Source of the DNA: Delphinapterus leucas
Lineage: Eukaryota > Chordata > Mammalia > Artiodactyla > Monodontidae
NCBI RefSeq assembly: GCF_002288925.2
Contig: NW_022098072.1
Span: 20,877,489 to 20,941,488, forward strand
Direction of reading: 5' to 3'
Length of the DNA stretch: 64,000 nt
Position 1 is the first letter of the stretch. Each line of letters begins with the position of its first letter. Below are positions 35,518-45,377 of this stretch, in pieces. A program made the translations under genes and the position numbers. The notes beneath the pieces were generated by a model. The model saw only the letters and a list, made by a program, of their open reading frames with translations. It did not search any database and was not told the DNA's origin.

Positions 35518-35531
35518 GTTACCATGGAGAC
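35518..35531. promoter_or_regulatory. RFX X-box GTTACCATGGAGAC
   Basis: The left half GTTACC is a perfect match to the RFX half-site (GTNRCC). After an AT spacer, the right half GGAGAC differs from RGYAAC at two positions. X-boxes in ciliary genes typically lie within about 150 bp of the transcription start. This one lies about 150 bp before the end of probable exon 1. Regulation by RFX2/RFX3 is inferred. Confidence 0.65.
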
Positions 35532-35539
35532 ACTGGCCG

Positions 35540-35677
35540 GCCCGGCCGAGCGGGCGAGCCAGCAGGCTGGCTAGCTGGCTGGCGGGCAGAGTGAAGATGC
35601 TGTTGCGCTCTGCTCTGGCCTGGACCGGTGGAGGAGGGGTATTGCCGGGAGTGGGGAAGCCGCTGTCTGCGTGGGAG
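35540..35677 (+). other. ARMC2: Probable ARMC2 exon 1 (5' UTR)
   Basis: This is the segment after the X-box, ending at a good donor GGGAG|GTGAGG (35678). It has no coding match to ARMC2. The start is a guess. An alternative donor, CTACAG|GTGCTT near 35381, lies upstream of the X-box and would mean a different first exon. Joining 35677 to the exon 2 acceptor gives a leader containing an upstream ORF. Confidence 0.5.
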
Positions 35678-35961
35678 GTGAGGTGTCCCCCGCCGGTTCA
35701 CCCGGCACCCCTCCTGCTGTCGTCCGCCTTCTGTTCCTGTATGGGGAGAGAGGTGATGAGAGTGCCCTGTGCACGCCTGTCGGGGTCGGGCCGCGGCTGT
35801 CTTTATTTCTATACACTGAGCATTTAGCCAAGCGCGTGGTGCTTAGTAGAAACTCAGTAGTATTTGTTGAATGAGAGTGATAGACTGAGGGACTTTGTTT
35901 AGGCATACAGTGACCTTGTCACACAAATTGTATCTGGGCTCCTCTAGGCAATACATAGGGT

Positions 35962-36162
35962 ATATATATATATATTTTTTTTTTGCGGTACGCGGGCCTC
36001 TCACTGTTGTGGCCTCTCCCGTTGCGGAGCACAGGCTCCGTGGCCATGGCTCACGGGCCCAGCCGCTCCGCGGCACGCGGGATCCTCCCGGACCGGGGCA
36101 CGAACCCGCGTCCCCCTGCATCGGCAGGCGGACTCTCAGCCACTGCGCCACCAGGGAAGCCC
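35962..36162 (-). mobile_element. CHR-type SINE
   Basis: About 200 bp on the minus strand. A perfect 13 bp TSD, CAATACATAGGGT, lies at 35949-35961 and 36163-36175. The TATATATA run between TSD and poly(T) is part of its tail. It lacks about 16 bp (GATGCGCAGGCTCAGC-like) after GGCTCCG. Confidence 0.95.
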
Positions 36163-36599
36163 CAATACATAGGGTCTTAATAAATAAATGTATATGTAAC
36201 AATATGCACTAAAATATATTGTACATACATATAATGCCTTTTATAATCCATTCCTGTGAGTATCACAGCACATCTTCCATCTCACCCTGATTTAGAATTA
36301 TTTTACTTGGTAGAAAAGCAAGTACTACTCTTTATTTGTATCCTATTTTGTGAATCTATAAAATTCTGATCAGTTGTTTGACATAGCTGATATTCAGTAA
36401 GATACTTAAGATTCTTTTTTCACAAAGCAAAACACCCTGGTTTAAATTTTAAAACTTATAAAACGTATGACAACACTGAACAAATGTCATTTCCTTTCTT
36501 TTGCAATTTCTTTTTTTTTCAATGCAGCTTTTCATTCATGAGTAAATTTTTTGTTGTATCCTTTTATCACACAGTGCTTGGACAGTATTTAATTTTTTT

Positions 36600-36810
36600 A
36601 AGGGCCAGGCACCATGCTAAAGCCCTTTACATTAATTTTGTCATTTAATTCTCAAAACAATCCTATGAAGCAATTACTACGCACTTTTTACAGCTGAAGA
36701 AACTGAGGCTTAGAGATGTTAGAAGCCTTGCCCGAGGTTACATAGCTGCACATTGTCAGATTATTTGAACCTTTACTCCAGCATCTAAGCATTTAATCAC
36801 TGCTTCTTTG
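36600..36810 (-). repeat. MIR element
   Basis: AGGGCCAGGCACCATGCTAAAGCCCTTTACATTAATTTTGTCATTTAATTCTCAAAACAATCC, then TTTTTACAGCTGAAGAAACTGAGGCTTAGAG and CATTTAATCACTGCTTC, is a nearly full reverse-strand MIR. Confidence 0.9.
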
Positions 36811-37210
36811 GATACTCATATTAACACGGAAGTCATTCAGAATCATGGTAAGGGTCTTGAGTATTTGATTTGCAGGAAAAAGAGTATGGAGATGGCCAGT
36901 CTTTCCCCTGTTGCAAGCATCCTGATAGTGCCGTGTTACATTTAGCAAGAAGCCTGTTTCAGGTGACTGTTAGCAGCAGAGGTAAAGACAGATCTTTATA
37001 ATTAGGTATAAACTTATAAATGACAACGCACAACTTTTCCGCTAACCAATAAGAAATATTTTGTTTGAAAAGGCCGCCAGTTTCAAATTTCCTACCGCTG
37101 GTGGTGGTCATCCGCTAGAGGTCCTGTGGACATCATAAACTCAAGACAGTGATGCAAGACAGAACTCAGCTGCTTCTTTCCCTTCAAAGTGCACATCCCC
37201 TCCTGTTTTC

Positions 37211-37356
37211 TTTTATTTTTTTAAAAAAATATTTATTTATTTGGCTGTGCTGGGTCCTGCGACATGCGGGTTCTAGTTCCCCGACCAGGGATCGAACCCA
37301 GGCCCCCTGCATTGGAAGTGTGGAGTCTTAATCACTGGACCACCAGGGAAGTCCCT
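37211..37356 (-). mobile_element. Short CHR-1-like SINE
   Basis: The minus strand reads GGGACTTCCCTGGTGGTCCAGTG, then TTCGATCCCTGGTCGGGGAAC, then AGCCAAATAAATAAATA. At about 145 bp it is the short form that ends after the tRNA-unrelated core. TSD copies CCTCCTGTTTT lie at 37199 and 37357. Confidence 0.92.
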
Positions 37357-37367
37357 CCTCCTGTTTT

Positions 37368-37558
37368 GTTTTTTTTTTTTTGTGGTACGTGGGCCTCTCA
37401 CTGTTGTGGAGCAACAGGCTCCGGACTCGCAGGCTCAGCGGCCATGGCTCACGGGCCCAGCCGCTCCGTGGCATGTGGGATCTTCCCGGACCGGGGCACG
37501 AGCCCGTGTCCCCTGCATTGGCAGGCAGACTGTAAACCACTGCGCCACCAGGGAAGCC
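37368..37558 (-). mobile_element. CHR-type SINE, short-deletion variant, next to another SINE
   Basis: About 190 bp on the minus strand. It lacks the same 15 bp as the copy at 32356. CCTCCTGTTTT occurs at 37357-37367 and 37559-37569, so this SINE used the same target sequence as its neighbour at 37211. Confidence 0.93.
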
Positions 37559-38499
37559 CCTCCTGTTTTCTTTTAAAAGGTCACCTTGCCCTCCCAACCT
37601 CCCTAAGTTTACATACCCAGTGTCACCTCTGCCCCCTTCCTGCCCTCTCAGATGCCAAATCCTGTTGGTTCTTGTGTTCTTGGTGCACCTTACTTGTTCT
37701 CATCTCTCTTCTTACTCTATTTCACCTTCACTCCTATGCTTCGGGCTTTCAGTGCCCCATCCACTAATCACAGCATTTATCAAGTCTTACTCCATGCCGG
37801 GCAACTTGAAGTGAAAGCAAGAAAGCAAAAAGGGGCTAAATTTGATCTCATATTACCCCATGGCATCAAGAATCAGATGCCATTTGAAATAAAGTCCCAT
37901 GTGCTTTCTTAATCCACTGTAACAAATGCCTCCAATTCAGAAGCCATGCAGCCTTCATCTGGATATTTTCTAGCTTGGGTCTGTATTTGAAAATGGAGTC
38001 CAGCGATTACACAAATGCTGACTTTAAGCTGTACTTCATGTGAAGAGCTAAGGCTCAGAGTCTGGTGGGGCAACACCAGGTGCGTGGGCAATTCTAACCC
38101 AGTGAGGGGTGGGGTGTGCTAACAGAGACCACGGGGGACCTTGCAGAGTATGGCGGAGGGACACCTAATTGAGGGTGGGAGAGGCATGTCCAGGAAAGCT
38201 TTCTTGAGGACCTCTAAGAGTTAGCTGGGTGGTTATATAAAAACTGCCTGATCTTGTCCCTTCTAGTTTTTTCCATCCTGCCCATTCCTGCCATCACATC
38301 ATGCCTCAACATCTTTTAATTTGCTTATCAGCTTGTATTTACGTTCCTGACCCGCCATTCAGTTCTGTCTCTGCTACAACTCCAGTTTTCATTTCCAGAG
38401 CTCCTTCCTCTCCAGCGCACACCCCATATGTCCTTGATACTCTGCCTTGCCTCACTCATTGACTTGGTTGGAAATTCCTCCTCTATTCCAGCCCCAGTG

Positions 38500-38690
38500 T
38501 CAGCCATTGTCATTTGTTCAAATTCAGACCATTTTCCAGAACCTAGCTCAAGCATCACCTCCTCTAGGATGTCTGCCTGACACCTCCCAATCAGAAATCC
38601 CTTTCTCTTTCATAATCACATGGTAGTTTATCTCTATATTTTGTATTGCCCCCATCAGTTTCTACCTTGTATTAAAAGCAGGTGGGTACA
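38500..38690 (+). repeat. L2-like LINE 3' fragment
   Basis: CTAGCTCAAGCATCACCTCCTCTAGGATGTCTGCCTGACACC followed by TTTCATAATCACATGGTAGTTTATCTC follows the L2 3' order (CTCAAATGTCACCTCCTC, then CCTTCCCTGACC, then CATAGCACTTAT). L2-like text may extend left to about 38280. Confidence 0.6.
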
Positions 38691-40944
38691 AGCAGGACTG
38701 ATACCCAGCTGGTTCACACCAAGAAAGCTGCTCTACTTGTGAAAACACCGGCATGTTTCTATATTGGTGTGTAAATAGCTGTAGCCCCAGGGCCTCTGAG
38801 TCCCCACCTTCCATCACCCCATCCAGTGGGTAATAGTTTCAATATCAGCCCTGGGCGTATGTCTTAGGTTGTGTCTGTGCATGTGTGTGCATGCTATTGC
38901 TTAAGACTTTATCCACCTCATAGAGTTAATTGAGATGATGTACTTGGGAGTACTTAGCACACTGCTTGGTATTAAAGTAAATGTTGAATAGCATTAGTGG
39001 TTGGTCCTTGCCTGAGAGTGAAGACGGTGAAGTCTGTGTTCCCTGAGGTCCAAGGGGAGGAAACAGTTCATCTATCCTAGCTGGATGGATCTGTTCCAGT
39101 TGTCAGGAGAATTTTTGTAAAGTTAAAATTTCTGTGATACTATTGTGTTATTGTGTTATGGTTCAGGCATACTTTACTATAAATAGACAAGCTTTCAAAC
39201 TCTGATCGTTTTTTAAATTGGCAAAAACCATCTCTAATAAGAATTTGTAATGTAATAATTATAAAGAAAATACTCCCCCCCTGAAAAAACCCCCACTTCT
39301 AACTCAGTTCACTTGCATTATTGAACATTTCCATGTTTGAGTTAGTTACTAATATATTAATATTGATATGATAATAGATTAACTGAGCAGATACTACATT
39401 ATTGAAACAGTTTCTCACAATATAGCTGCTAAAGTGGGATTTGCGGGGAAGAGAGAGGCAAAGGGAGAAAGTTGTGTTAGAATTTGTGGTAAAAATTTAC
39501 AGACGAAAAGTTTTTTAAACCCATTATGTACATGGTTTCCAGCAGTTATTTGATCAATCTAAACTCCTGTATGCCCAAATAATTTACAGAGGTCTTAGAA
39601 TTTGACCTCCTTCATTACTCTATGAAAGGGTATAGTTTTCAATGTAAACTAAAATACAGCCAAGGACAACCTTAGTCAGGAATGATGGTCCATTATTACT
39701 CATCCAAAGCACATTCTCTAATCTTAATTAGTTTTGCCAGATCACCTTTGGACATCCCTAAACTTATTAGTGCCGTGTGGGGCTAAGGCATCACAAACCT
39801 CATCTGGTCTTTGGAAGAAACTTGTTCATTGTACTGAGATGTCTTTTTTTCTTACTTCAGTGGGCCTTTTAAAAGCAAACCAGCAAACAAATTTGCCATG
39901 GACACTGAAGTTAGATGTTGTGGTTCTGAATTTGTATTATGATGCATCAAAAAATTATATATATATACACATATATATAGTGTGTATGAAACACTTTATA
40001 TTTATTTTTAATAATATTGAATATTTTTTAGGAAAGAGGATATCATATCATATTAGAAGTAAATGTACCAGGCCTGCCACAGTTTTTGTTGATTGTTCTA
40101 ATATACATAATTCCGGAGACCTTGCTTAAATTGGAACTCCTATATCAAAAATTCCTAGAATAGTGTTGCTTATCTAGTAATTTATTACTGTTTTACTTCA
40201 ACACCTGGCCTTTCCATGTGAAAGGAACAGCATATTGTTTGCAGTTATCATATTCTTTTCCTCAAAAACTCTTATGGAGGGTAGAACTAAACAAATGTTC
40301 TTGTTGTCTGTTGTTAAGTAACACCTTAATGTATAGAATCATAATACAGTTAAGTCCTCTTTAGTTGTCTAAGGAATCACCTGTAGATTCTACTTACAAA
40401 AATGGTGTCTTTTTAGTTTCCTTGGGCATATGTCACAAAACTTTTTTCTTTTTCGCAGAAGTTATTCTAAAATTGGGCAACTGAGATATATGAATAATTT
40501 ACAGACCTCAGTCTCCCTGGAGATACAACATTTTTTTTTAATGAACACTGAATGTACTGATTAGAATTAAGTTTTTAAAATCTCGACTATTTTAAAGTGT
40601 AGAGCTGTCAGAGGTGTGTTGCCAGGTTAGCCAGGCCTCCATGGGCACACGAGCGTAAAGAAGGATCTGCATTCTCATGGCCCTTATGCGTGACTTTAAC
40701 TTTTTAACCGAGGGCGGTGGCCTGGGAAAGAATCATTTGATATCGATATTCGGTATTTATTCATGTAGGACATTATTTCAAATTGAAGGTGATTTGAATC
40801 AACTCATTCAAATATATCATAGGCAAATGTAAGGCTGAACCTTTCTCTGAGGCTACATTTATAAAAGCTACATTTTTAAAAAATGTACATTTATGAAAGC
40901 TGATATAGTTTGGATAGAGGCCCCATCTGACTGACTTTAATCTT

Positions 40945-41155
40945 TTTTTTTTTTTTTTTTTGCGGTATGCGGGCCTCTCACTGTTGTGGCCTCTCCCGTT
41001 GCGGAGCACAGGCTCCGGACGCGCAGGCTCAACGGCCATGGCTCACGGGCCCAGCCGCTCTGCAGCATGTGGGATCTTCCCGGACCAGGGCACGAACCCG
41101 TGTCCCCTGCATCGGCAGGTGGACTCTCAACCACTGCGCCACCGGGGAAGCCCTA
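40945..41155 (-). mobile_element. CHR-type SINE, standard ~200 bp form
   Basis: Minus strand, with poly(T) at 40943-40961. A TSD ACTTTAATCTT lies at 40934-40944 and 41156-41166. It contains the full CCTCTCCCGTTGCGG block. Confidence 0.94.
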
Positions 41156-41618
41156 ACTTTAATCTTATACTAGCATTTTATGTGGAAGGCAGTGGGAAAA
41201 AAAAGGGAAACTTCAGTTAAACATTTTAGCAGAACCCCTCTGCCCTGCCACCCAGTGTGTTTTTTATAGATTGGAGACTATGAGATGGTTTTCCCTTCCT
41301 GGGGTGTCTTCTTTCACGATTTATCCTCTTTCTCTCCAGGTTTAGCTTTCACTCTAGGTCTCTTCCCTGCACGTCATTTCCCTTAATCGCATGTATTCCC
41401 AAAAGCATCACTGTGCACGTCAACCTATTTTTTTGAAAGCTCTTTTCCCTTCCTGATCTTCTAAGTGTAACTGCGTGGTAGGTTTTTAATTAAAAGTTGT
41501 GATTTTTTTTTTCAAGTTTAATATACAGGAATGGTTTAAGTATGTATGGTTGGGTTTGAGCACTCCTTTTTAAATGACTGGATGAAAATAGTTGATATTT
41601 TGTACCCTATATTTGCAG

Positions 41619-41879
41619 GGTGTGGTGTCTACCTGAAGAACATTGCACTTTAAAAGGAAAGATGCTGTCTCCAAATGATAAAAAGTTAGAAAAGCTAGAT
41701 CCGTTTTACCGACCTTCAGTGTCCGAGCAGAAGACTAGTGCAGAAATCATAAGTGAAGCACGAAATGCCTTAAGAACTGTTAGGACCCAAAGACCATTTA
41801 CACCACGGGAAGACCAAAGAAAACTATTTGGACGTGCATCTTCAAGAACACCAGAAAATAGACCCCCATCTTCCTTCAG
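41619..41879 (+). CDS. ARMC2: ARMC2 exon 2, first coding exon (coding part 41662-41879)
   Basis: The acceptor ATTTGCAG ends at 41618 and the donor GTATTT begins at 41880. Translation starts at ATG 41662 (context GGAAAGATGC, A at -3). The frame upstream of it contains the stop TGA in the other reading frame of the leader, and this ATG gives the known ARMC2 N-terminus, MLSPNDKKLEKLDPFYRP. The exon encodes residues 1-72 plus two bases of codon 73 (phase 2). The segment is basic and rich in polar residues (KTSAEIISEARNALRTVRTQ), with no membrane segment or signal peptide, in line with the disordered N-terminal region of the family. The frame reading past 41879 to 41946 is intron. Confidence 0.95.
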
Positions 41880-42362
41880 GTATTTAAAATTTCTCTTGCC
41901 TATACACTCAAGTATATATATGTATGAAGATGACGTTTTCCCTTAATTCTAGTTATAGATAGTTGCTTTTCTAAGTGTGACTTCTGCTAATTATACCTGT
42001 TATATCTGTTCAAGATTTCTAAAGATATTTCGAGACCTTGGGTCCAAGAAGTTGCTTTGGTTTGAAATGGTTAATAATGATTGTCATACCAACTTTATAA
42101 GTGATATGAACAAAGTTTTTTAAAAAATTACAGTATACATTCCTTCTTTTCATTATTCAATATTTACAATCCTCCTAAAAGCAAGAAAAGAGTTGTTAAT
42201 GAAATGTTTAAAGTACTATGATTTTTAAAAATCGTTTCTTCCTTAAGGCTTATGCATTGAATGCTTTTACTTGTTTGGGGTCTAGAGTTAGCTAACATAT
42301 ACTAGAAATTTTAAAAAATGATTCTTTACAAACTAACACTTCTATTCTGTCTCCTATGCTAG
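41880..42362 (+). other. ARMC2: ARMC2 intron 2
   Basis: A short AT-rich intron of 483 bp bounded by GT (41880) and AG (42361-42362), phase 2. No repeat recognised. Confidence 0.9.
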
Positions 42363-42435
42363 CGTCCATGCATCCAGTTTTGAGTCCTCTGATTCCAGGC
42401 CCATCTTTGGCACACGTCTCAGTCCACTAGAGCTT
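42363..42435 (+). CDS. ARMC2: ARMC2 exon 3
   Basis: This 73 bp exon lies between the acceptor TCTCCTATGCTAG and the donor GTGAGT (42436). It completes the serine codon split with exon 2 and encodes VHASSFESSDSRPIFGTR and then LSPLEL, residues 73-97, ending in phase 0. The serine-rich text matches ARMC2 as I know it, and the frame joins exactly to both neighbours. It is too short to appear as an independent open frame. Confidence 0.93.
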
Positions 42436-42949
42436 GTGAGTACTTTATATTACCACGGGTGCTATGAAATGGCATTGGCCCTAGTACTTGGAATCAGCAC
42501 TTCTATATGCTAAGAAAATGATCACATAGACCTAAATGTATTAATAATTTAATATGAAAGCAAATTCTTTTATACTTTTTCAAATATAATGGTTTGTATA
42601 TAATGAAACACGTTTATTATTCACCTATAGTTTCATAACAAAGAGGAATTTTAGAGATATATAGTAACTTGGCAAACAGAAATGTTTCACAGTATCTTTT
42701 AAATTATGCATATGTATTTTATTTTCAGTAGTTACATATACAAATAAATTATAGATGCATGTACATAATCAAAGATTTGTTACCAAGAAAACCCTCCAGC
42801 AGTCTTCCATCCCCTTATTTTTCATTCTCCACTCCCCAGTGGCTCTCACTTTAAACTCTTTTGGCACATTCTTTTGGTATTTACATCCAAATTTTTAAAT
42901 AATACAGTGTCTTGCCGCTCTCTGACTTAGGAGCTTGAGGAATTATCTA

Positions 42950-43860
42950 ATGACTTCCTGCTAGGGAAGATGAAGATTTAACCCTTGTCTGTCTTCCCAC
43001 ACACCTCCTCACAACACATTCACCCTTTCTGTCCCCACTGCTACTCCCAGCATAGATATATCGTAATTTTGGTTAGATCCCTTGTCCCTGAGTGTGATTA
43101 TATAAATTCTGTTTATAGCTGAGCCTTGAACTAGTGATGATTAATGATGATTACTTCTCCTTCCCTGCACCACTCTTTGTCTTCCCCGGTGTTAATAATT
43201 GCCTTGCTCTTTTAGTTTTGTATTATTATTGTTTCAACTCCAAACTCTTCTCCAGTGGCCTAAATTTCCTTCATATATTCAGACACATGAGGTATTGATT
43301 CATCTCCTTGGAGAACTTTTCACACTCCCTCCTGGACCACTTGCCCTGGGCATCTGCACACAGCTTGCTACTCCTTCCTGTGCTGGTTTTGTATTTCCTG
43401 TATCCCAAGTCCTCCTTTTTCTTGATTTACTCTTGTTTTAGCAGAGTACTCCCTCCAATACCTTCTTGAGAAAGGGTGTATGGGAAATGAATTATTTGAG
43501 ACCTTGACTGCTGTTTTTTCTCTCTGGAAGTTTATAGGATTTTTTCTTTTTGTTCCCAGTGTTCTGAAATGTCCTGATGCTGAGCACTTTCAATGTGAAA
43601 TCTTGTACCCTTCAGCTCTGGGAAATGTCCTTGAATCATTTTGATGTGTCTTCCCCTCTTTTCTGTTCTTTTTGCCCTTTCTGGAATTTATTATTCGGAT
43701 ATAGGATCCCCTGGACTGGCCCTTCAATGTTCTTATTTTCTCTTTTCTGGTTCTCATCATTTTTTGGATGAGGCTTTATCTTCTAATCCTTTTATTGAGT
43801 CCTTTTCATTTCTGCTATGATATTTTTAATTTCCTAAAGCTTTTCCCCCTCTAAATTATC
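42950..43860 (-). repeat. Ancient HAL1/L1M ORF1-like fragment
   Basis: The + strand contains GTACTCCCTCCAATACCTTCTTGAGAAAGGGTG, TTTTTTCTCTCTGGAAGTTTATAGGATTTTTTC, CCCAGTGTTCTGAAATGTCC, CTTCAGCTCTGGGAAATGTCCTTGAATCATTTTG and TATTATTCGGATATAGGATCCCCTGGACTG. Together these are the antisense of an old ORF1-type LINE sequence (HAL1 class). The position of ATTCGGAT parallels ATTCGAAT in ORF1 of the younger L1 (about 20164). It is strongly diverged. Confidence 0.6.
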
Positions 43861-44004
43861 TTTTTTTAAATATACAGTATTCTGTTCTTATTTAATGGTT
43901 GCCGCATCTTATCTCAGTATATTAATGGTAGTTTTGATTTTTTAATTGTTTTCTTCTTTTAAAATCTCTGTTGCTTTTGTGTATGTTGGGGGGAGGGCTT
44001 GAAA

Positions 44005-44150
44005 AAGAGAAATTTATTTTCTCACAGTTCTGAAGATTAGAAGTTCAAGATCAAGCTGGCAGCAGGGTTGATTTCTTCTCAGATCTTTCTCCTTGGCTTA
44101 TAGATGGCCATCTTCTTCCTGTGTCGTCACATGGTCTGTCCTCTGTGTCT
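44005..44150 (-). repeat. MLT1-type (ERVL-MaLR) LTR fragment
   Basis: AATTTATTTTCTCACAGTTCTGAAGATTAGAAGTTCAAGATCAAGCTGGCAGCAGGGTTGATTTCTTCTC followed by CTCCTTGGCTTATAGATGGCCATCTTC is the well-known MLT1 LTR text in antisense. Only a partial LTR is present. Confidence 0.75.
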
Positions 44151-44219
44151 CTGTTGCAGTTTTATATTTGCCTTGGTCTCTCTTTTTTTCGTAAGAGACT
44201 CTCCTCTGATAGCTCACGC

Positions 44220-45080
44220 TGCTTGTTTGGCTGTTCTTATTTGAGAGTGGAAGCATGTGGAATGGATTGGTCAACCCACAGGTGATACCTACCCAAACCT
44301 ACATTTAGGGGGATTTGGCTGGGCTGTGTTGTTTGTGAGACCCTCAATAGCAATATCTTTAGGGCTTTCCTTGTGGGCTGCTCAATGCTCTGTAGAATAT
44401 CTCTTGGAGGATAAAGACTGGTTGCTAACTGTTGGGCTGCACCCTGCAGGCCTGCAACGCCTGCGCTTGCCCAGCTTTAAGACTGAAGAAAGAGCCCAGA
44501 GTCGGCAATAGAGACATCAATTATAGGGGGCAATTTCTCTGACTCATTAGTTACCAGGGGAACCAGCAGGGGTGCATGCCCTTCACTCCCCCTTTGATAA
44601 GCTATCAGGTGGAGATGTTCTGATCTAAAGACTAGAACAGTCACCAGCTGGGTCGGGGCGAATATGTCGGAAGGTCAGTCATGTGAGTAGGGTTTAGGTG
44701 AAGCAGGTGCTGCTCATGCAGGGGCTGTACAGAGAGCAAGAGATGAGTCATTTTGAGTGGCCTGACCATACGTACACTGACTTCTAGGAGCCAGGAGGAA
44801 GAAGGTAGGAATGCCTAGCATTCAGTATGTAAATATTCAGTTAACATCTATGTTTACATTAAGTACCCTGACTCTTGACTGTGCCTGGTTAGCCTGATTC
44901 AGAGACCCTCTGTTTCATCCTCTCCGAAGAGCACACTCCCCATCTAATCCTGGGTTCAGTAGCCTGACTGCGTAGAGCTGGGAGGGAAGGAGTTACACAG
45001 ACTTTCAACCAATTTTCCTTAGGCACCCCTGCCTTTATGCCCCTGCTACCGCAAGTACCTGGTGATACCAGTTCCTTAGA
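44220..45080. other. Unclassified stretch, possibly an old LTR
   Basis: The wording 'ttagttaccaggggaaccagcaggggtgcatgcccttcactcccccttt' (44545-44600) and the moderate GC content stand out from the intron. I cannot find matching ends or a TSD, so this remains unassigned. Confidence 0.3.
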
Positions 45081-45178
45081 CTTTCATGGAACTGGGGCGT
45101 CAGTCAAGCTGCTTCTCAATTTTTATTACTGTTTATGTGTGTGTATGTTTGTGTGTGCATATGTTTGGGGGCATTTTG

Positions 45179-45377
45179 GTTTTTGCGGTACGCGGGCCTC
45201 TCACTGTTGTGGCCTCTCCCGTTGCGGAGCACAGGCTCCGGATGTGCAGGTTCAGCGGCCACGGCTCACGGGCCCAGCCGCTGCGCGGCACGTAGGACCT
45301 TCCCGGACCAGGGCACGAACCCGTGTCCCCTGCATCGGCAGGCGGACTCTCAACCACTGCGCCACCAGGGAAGCCCC
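45179..45377 (-). mobile_element. CHR-type SINE, standard form
   Basis: Full ~200 bp minus-strand copy ending GGGCTTCCCTGGTGGCGCAGTGG at the right. The poly(T) is only about five bases long. The TSD is unclear: GTATGTTTG follows it at 45378 and GTATGTTTG also occurs at 45143, but about 27 bp of non-SINE text separates that copy from the element. Confidence 0.93.

Larger units (their letters stand above)
35040..35700. promoter_or_regulatory. ARMC2: CpG-island promoter of ARMC2, possibly bidirectional
   Basis: CpG dinucleotides are dense here (for example CCGCCGTCGCCGTC near 35307 and CGAGCGGGCGAGC near 35547), in contrast with the AT-rich flanks. There is no TATA box. The island holds an NRF1-like palindrome (35184), a forkhead site (35500) and an X-box (35518), followed by the probable first exon of ARMC2. 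On the minus strand a strong splice donor (GTAAGC at 35078-35073) suggests a divergent transcript. The transcription start cannot be fixed from sequence. I place the ARMC2 start at roughly 35540-35590. Confidence 0.8.
35678..41618 (+). other. ARMC2: ARMC2 intron 1
   Basis: About 5.9 kb if exon 1 ends at 35677. It contains CHR SINEs at 35962, 37211, 37368 and 40945, all antisense to the gene, a reverse MIR at 36600-36810, an L2-like 3' piece at about 38500-38690, a + strand MIR tail at about 38900-38990 and an (AT)n run at 39958-39980. The stretches 38100-38500 and 39000-40930 hold nothing else I recognise. Confidence 0.6.
35597..41636 (+). other. Predicted upstream ORF, 32 codons, spliced (35597-35677 joined to 41619-41636)
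   Basis: An ATG at 35597 (context GTGAAGATGC) opens a frame of 27 codons to the exon 1 donor, without a partial codon. It continues with GGT GTG GTG TCT ACC and stops at TGA (41634-41636), 25 bp before the ARMC2 start codon. It could reduce or modulate translation. It depends on exon 1 being called correctly. If transcription starts upstream of 35524, a second short upstream ORF (ATG at 35524, 16 codons) would also be included. Confidence 0.4.

Noticed and set aside
35597..35677. ATG 35597 as the true ARMC2 start
   Set aside because: Its frame stops at TGA 41634-41636 after joining exon 2, before the recognised ARMC2 N-terminus at 41662. It is an upstream ORF at most.
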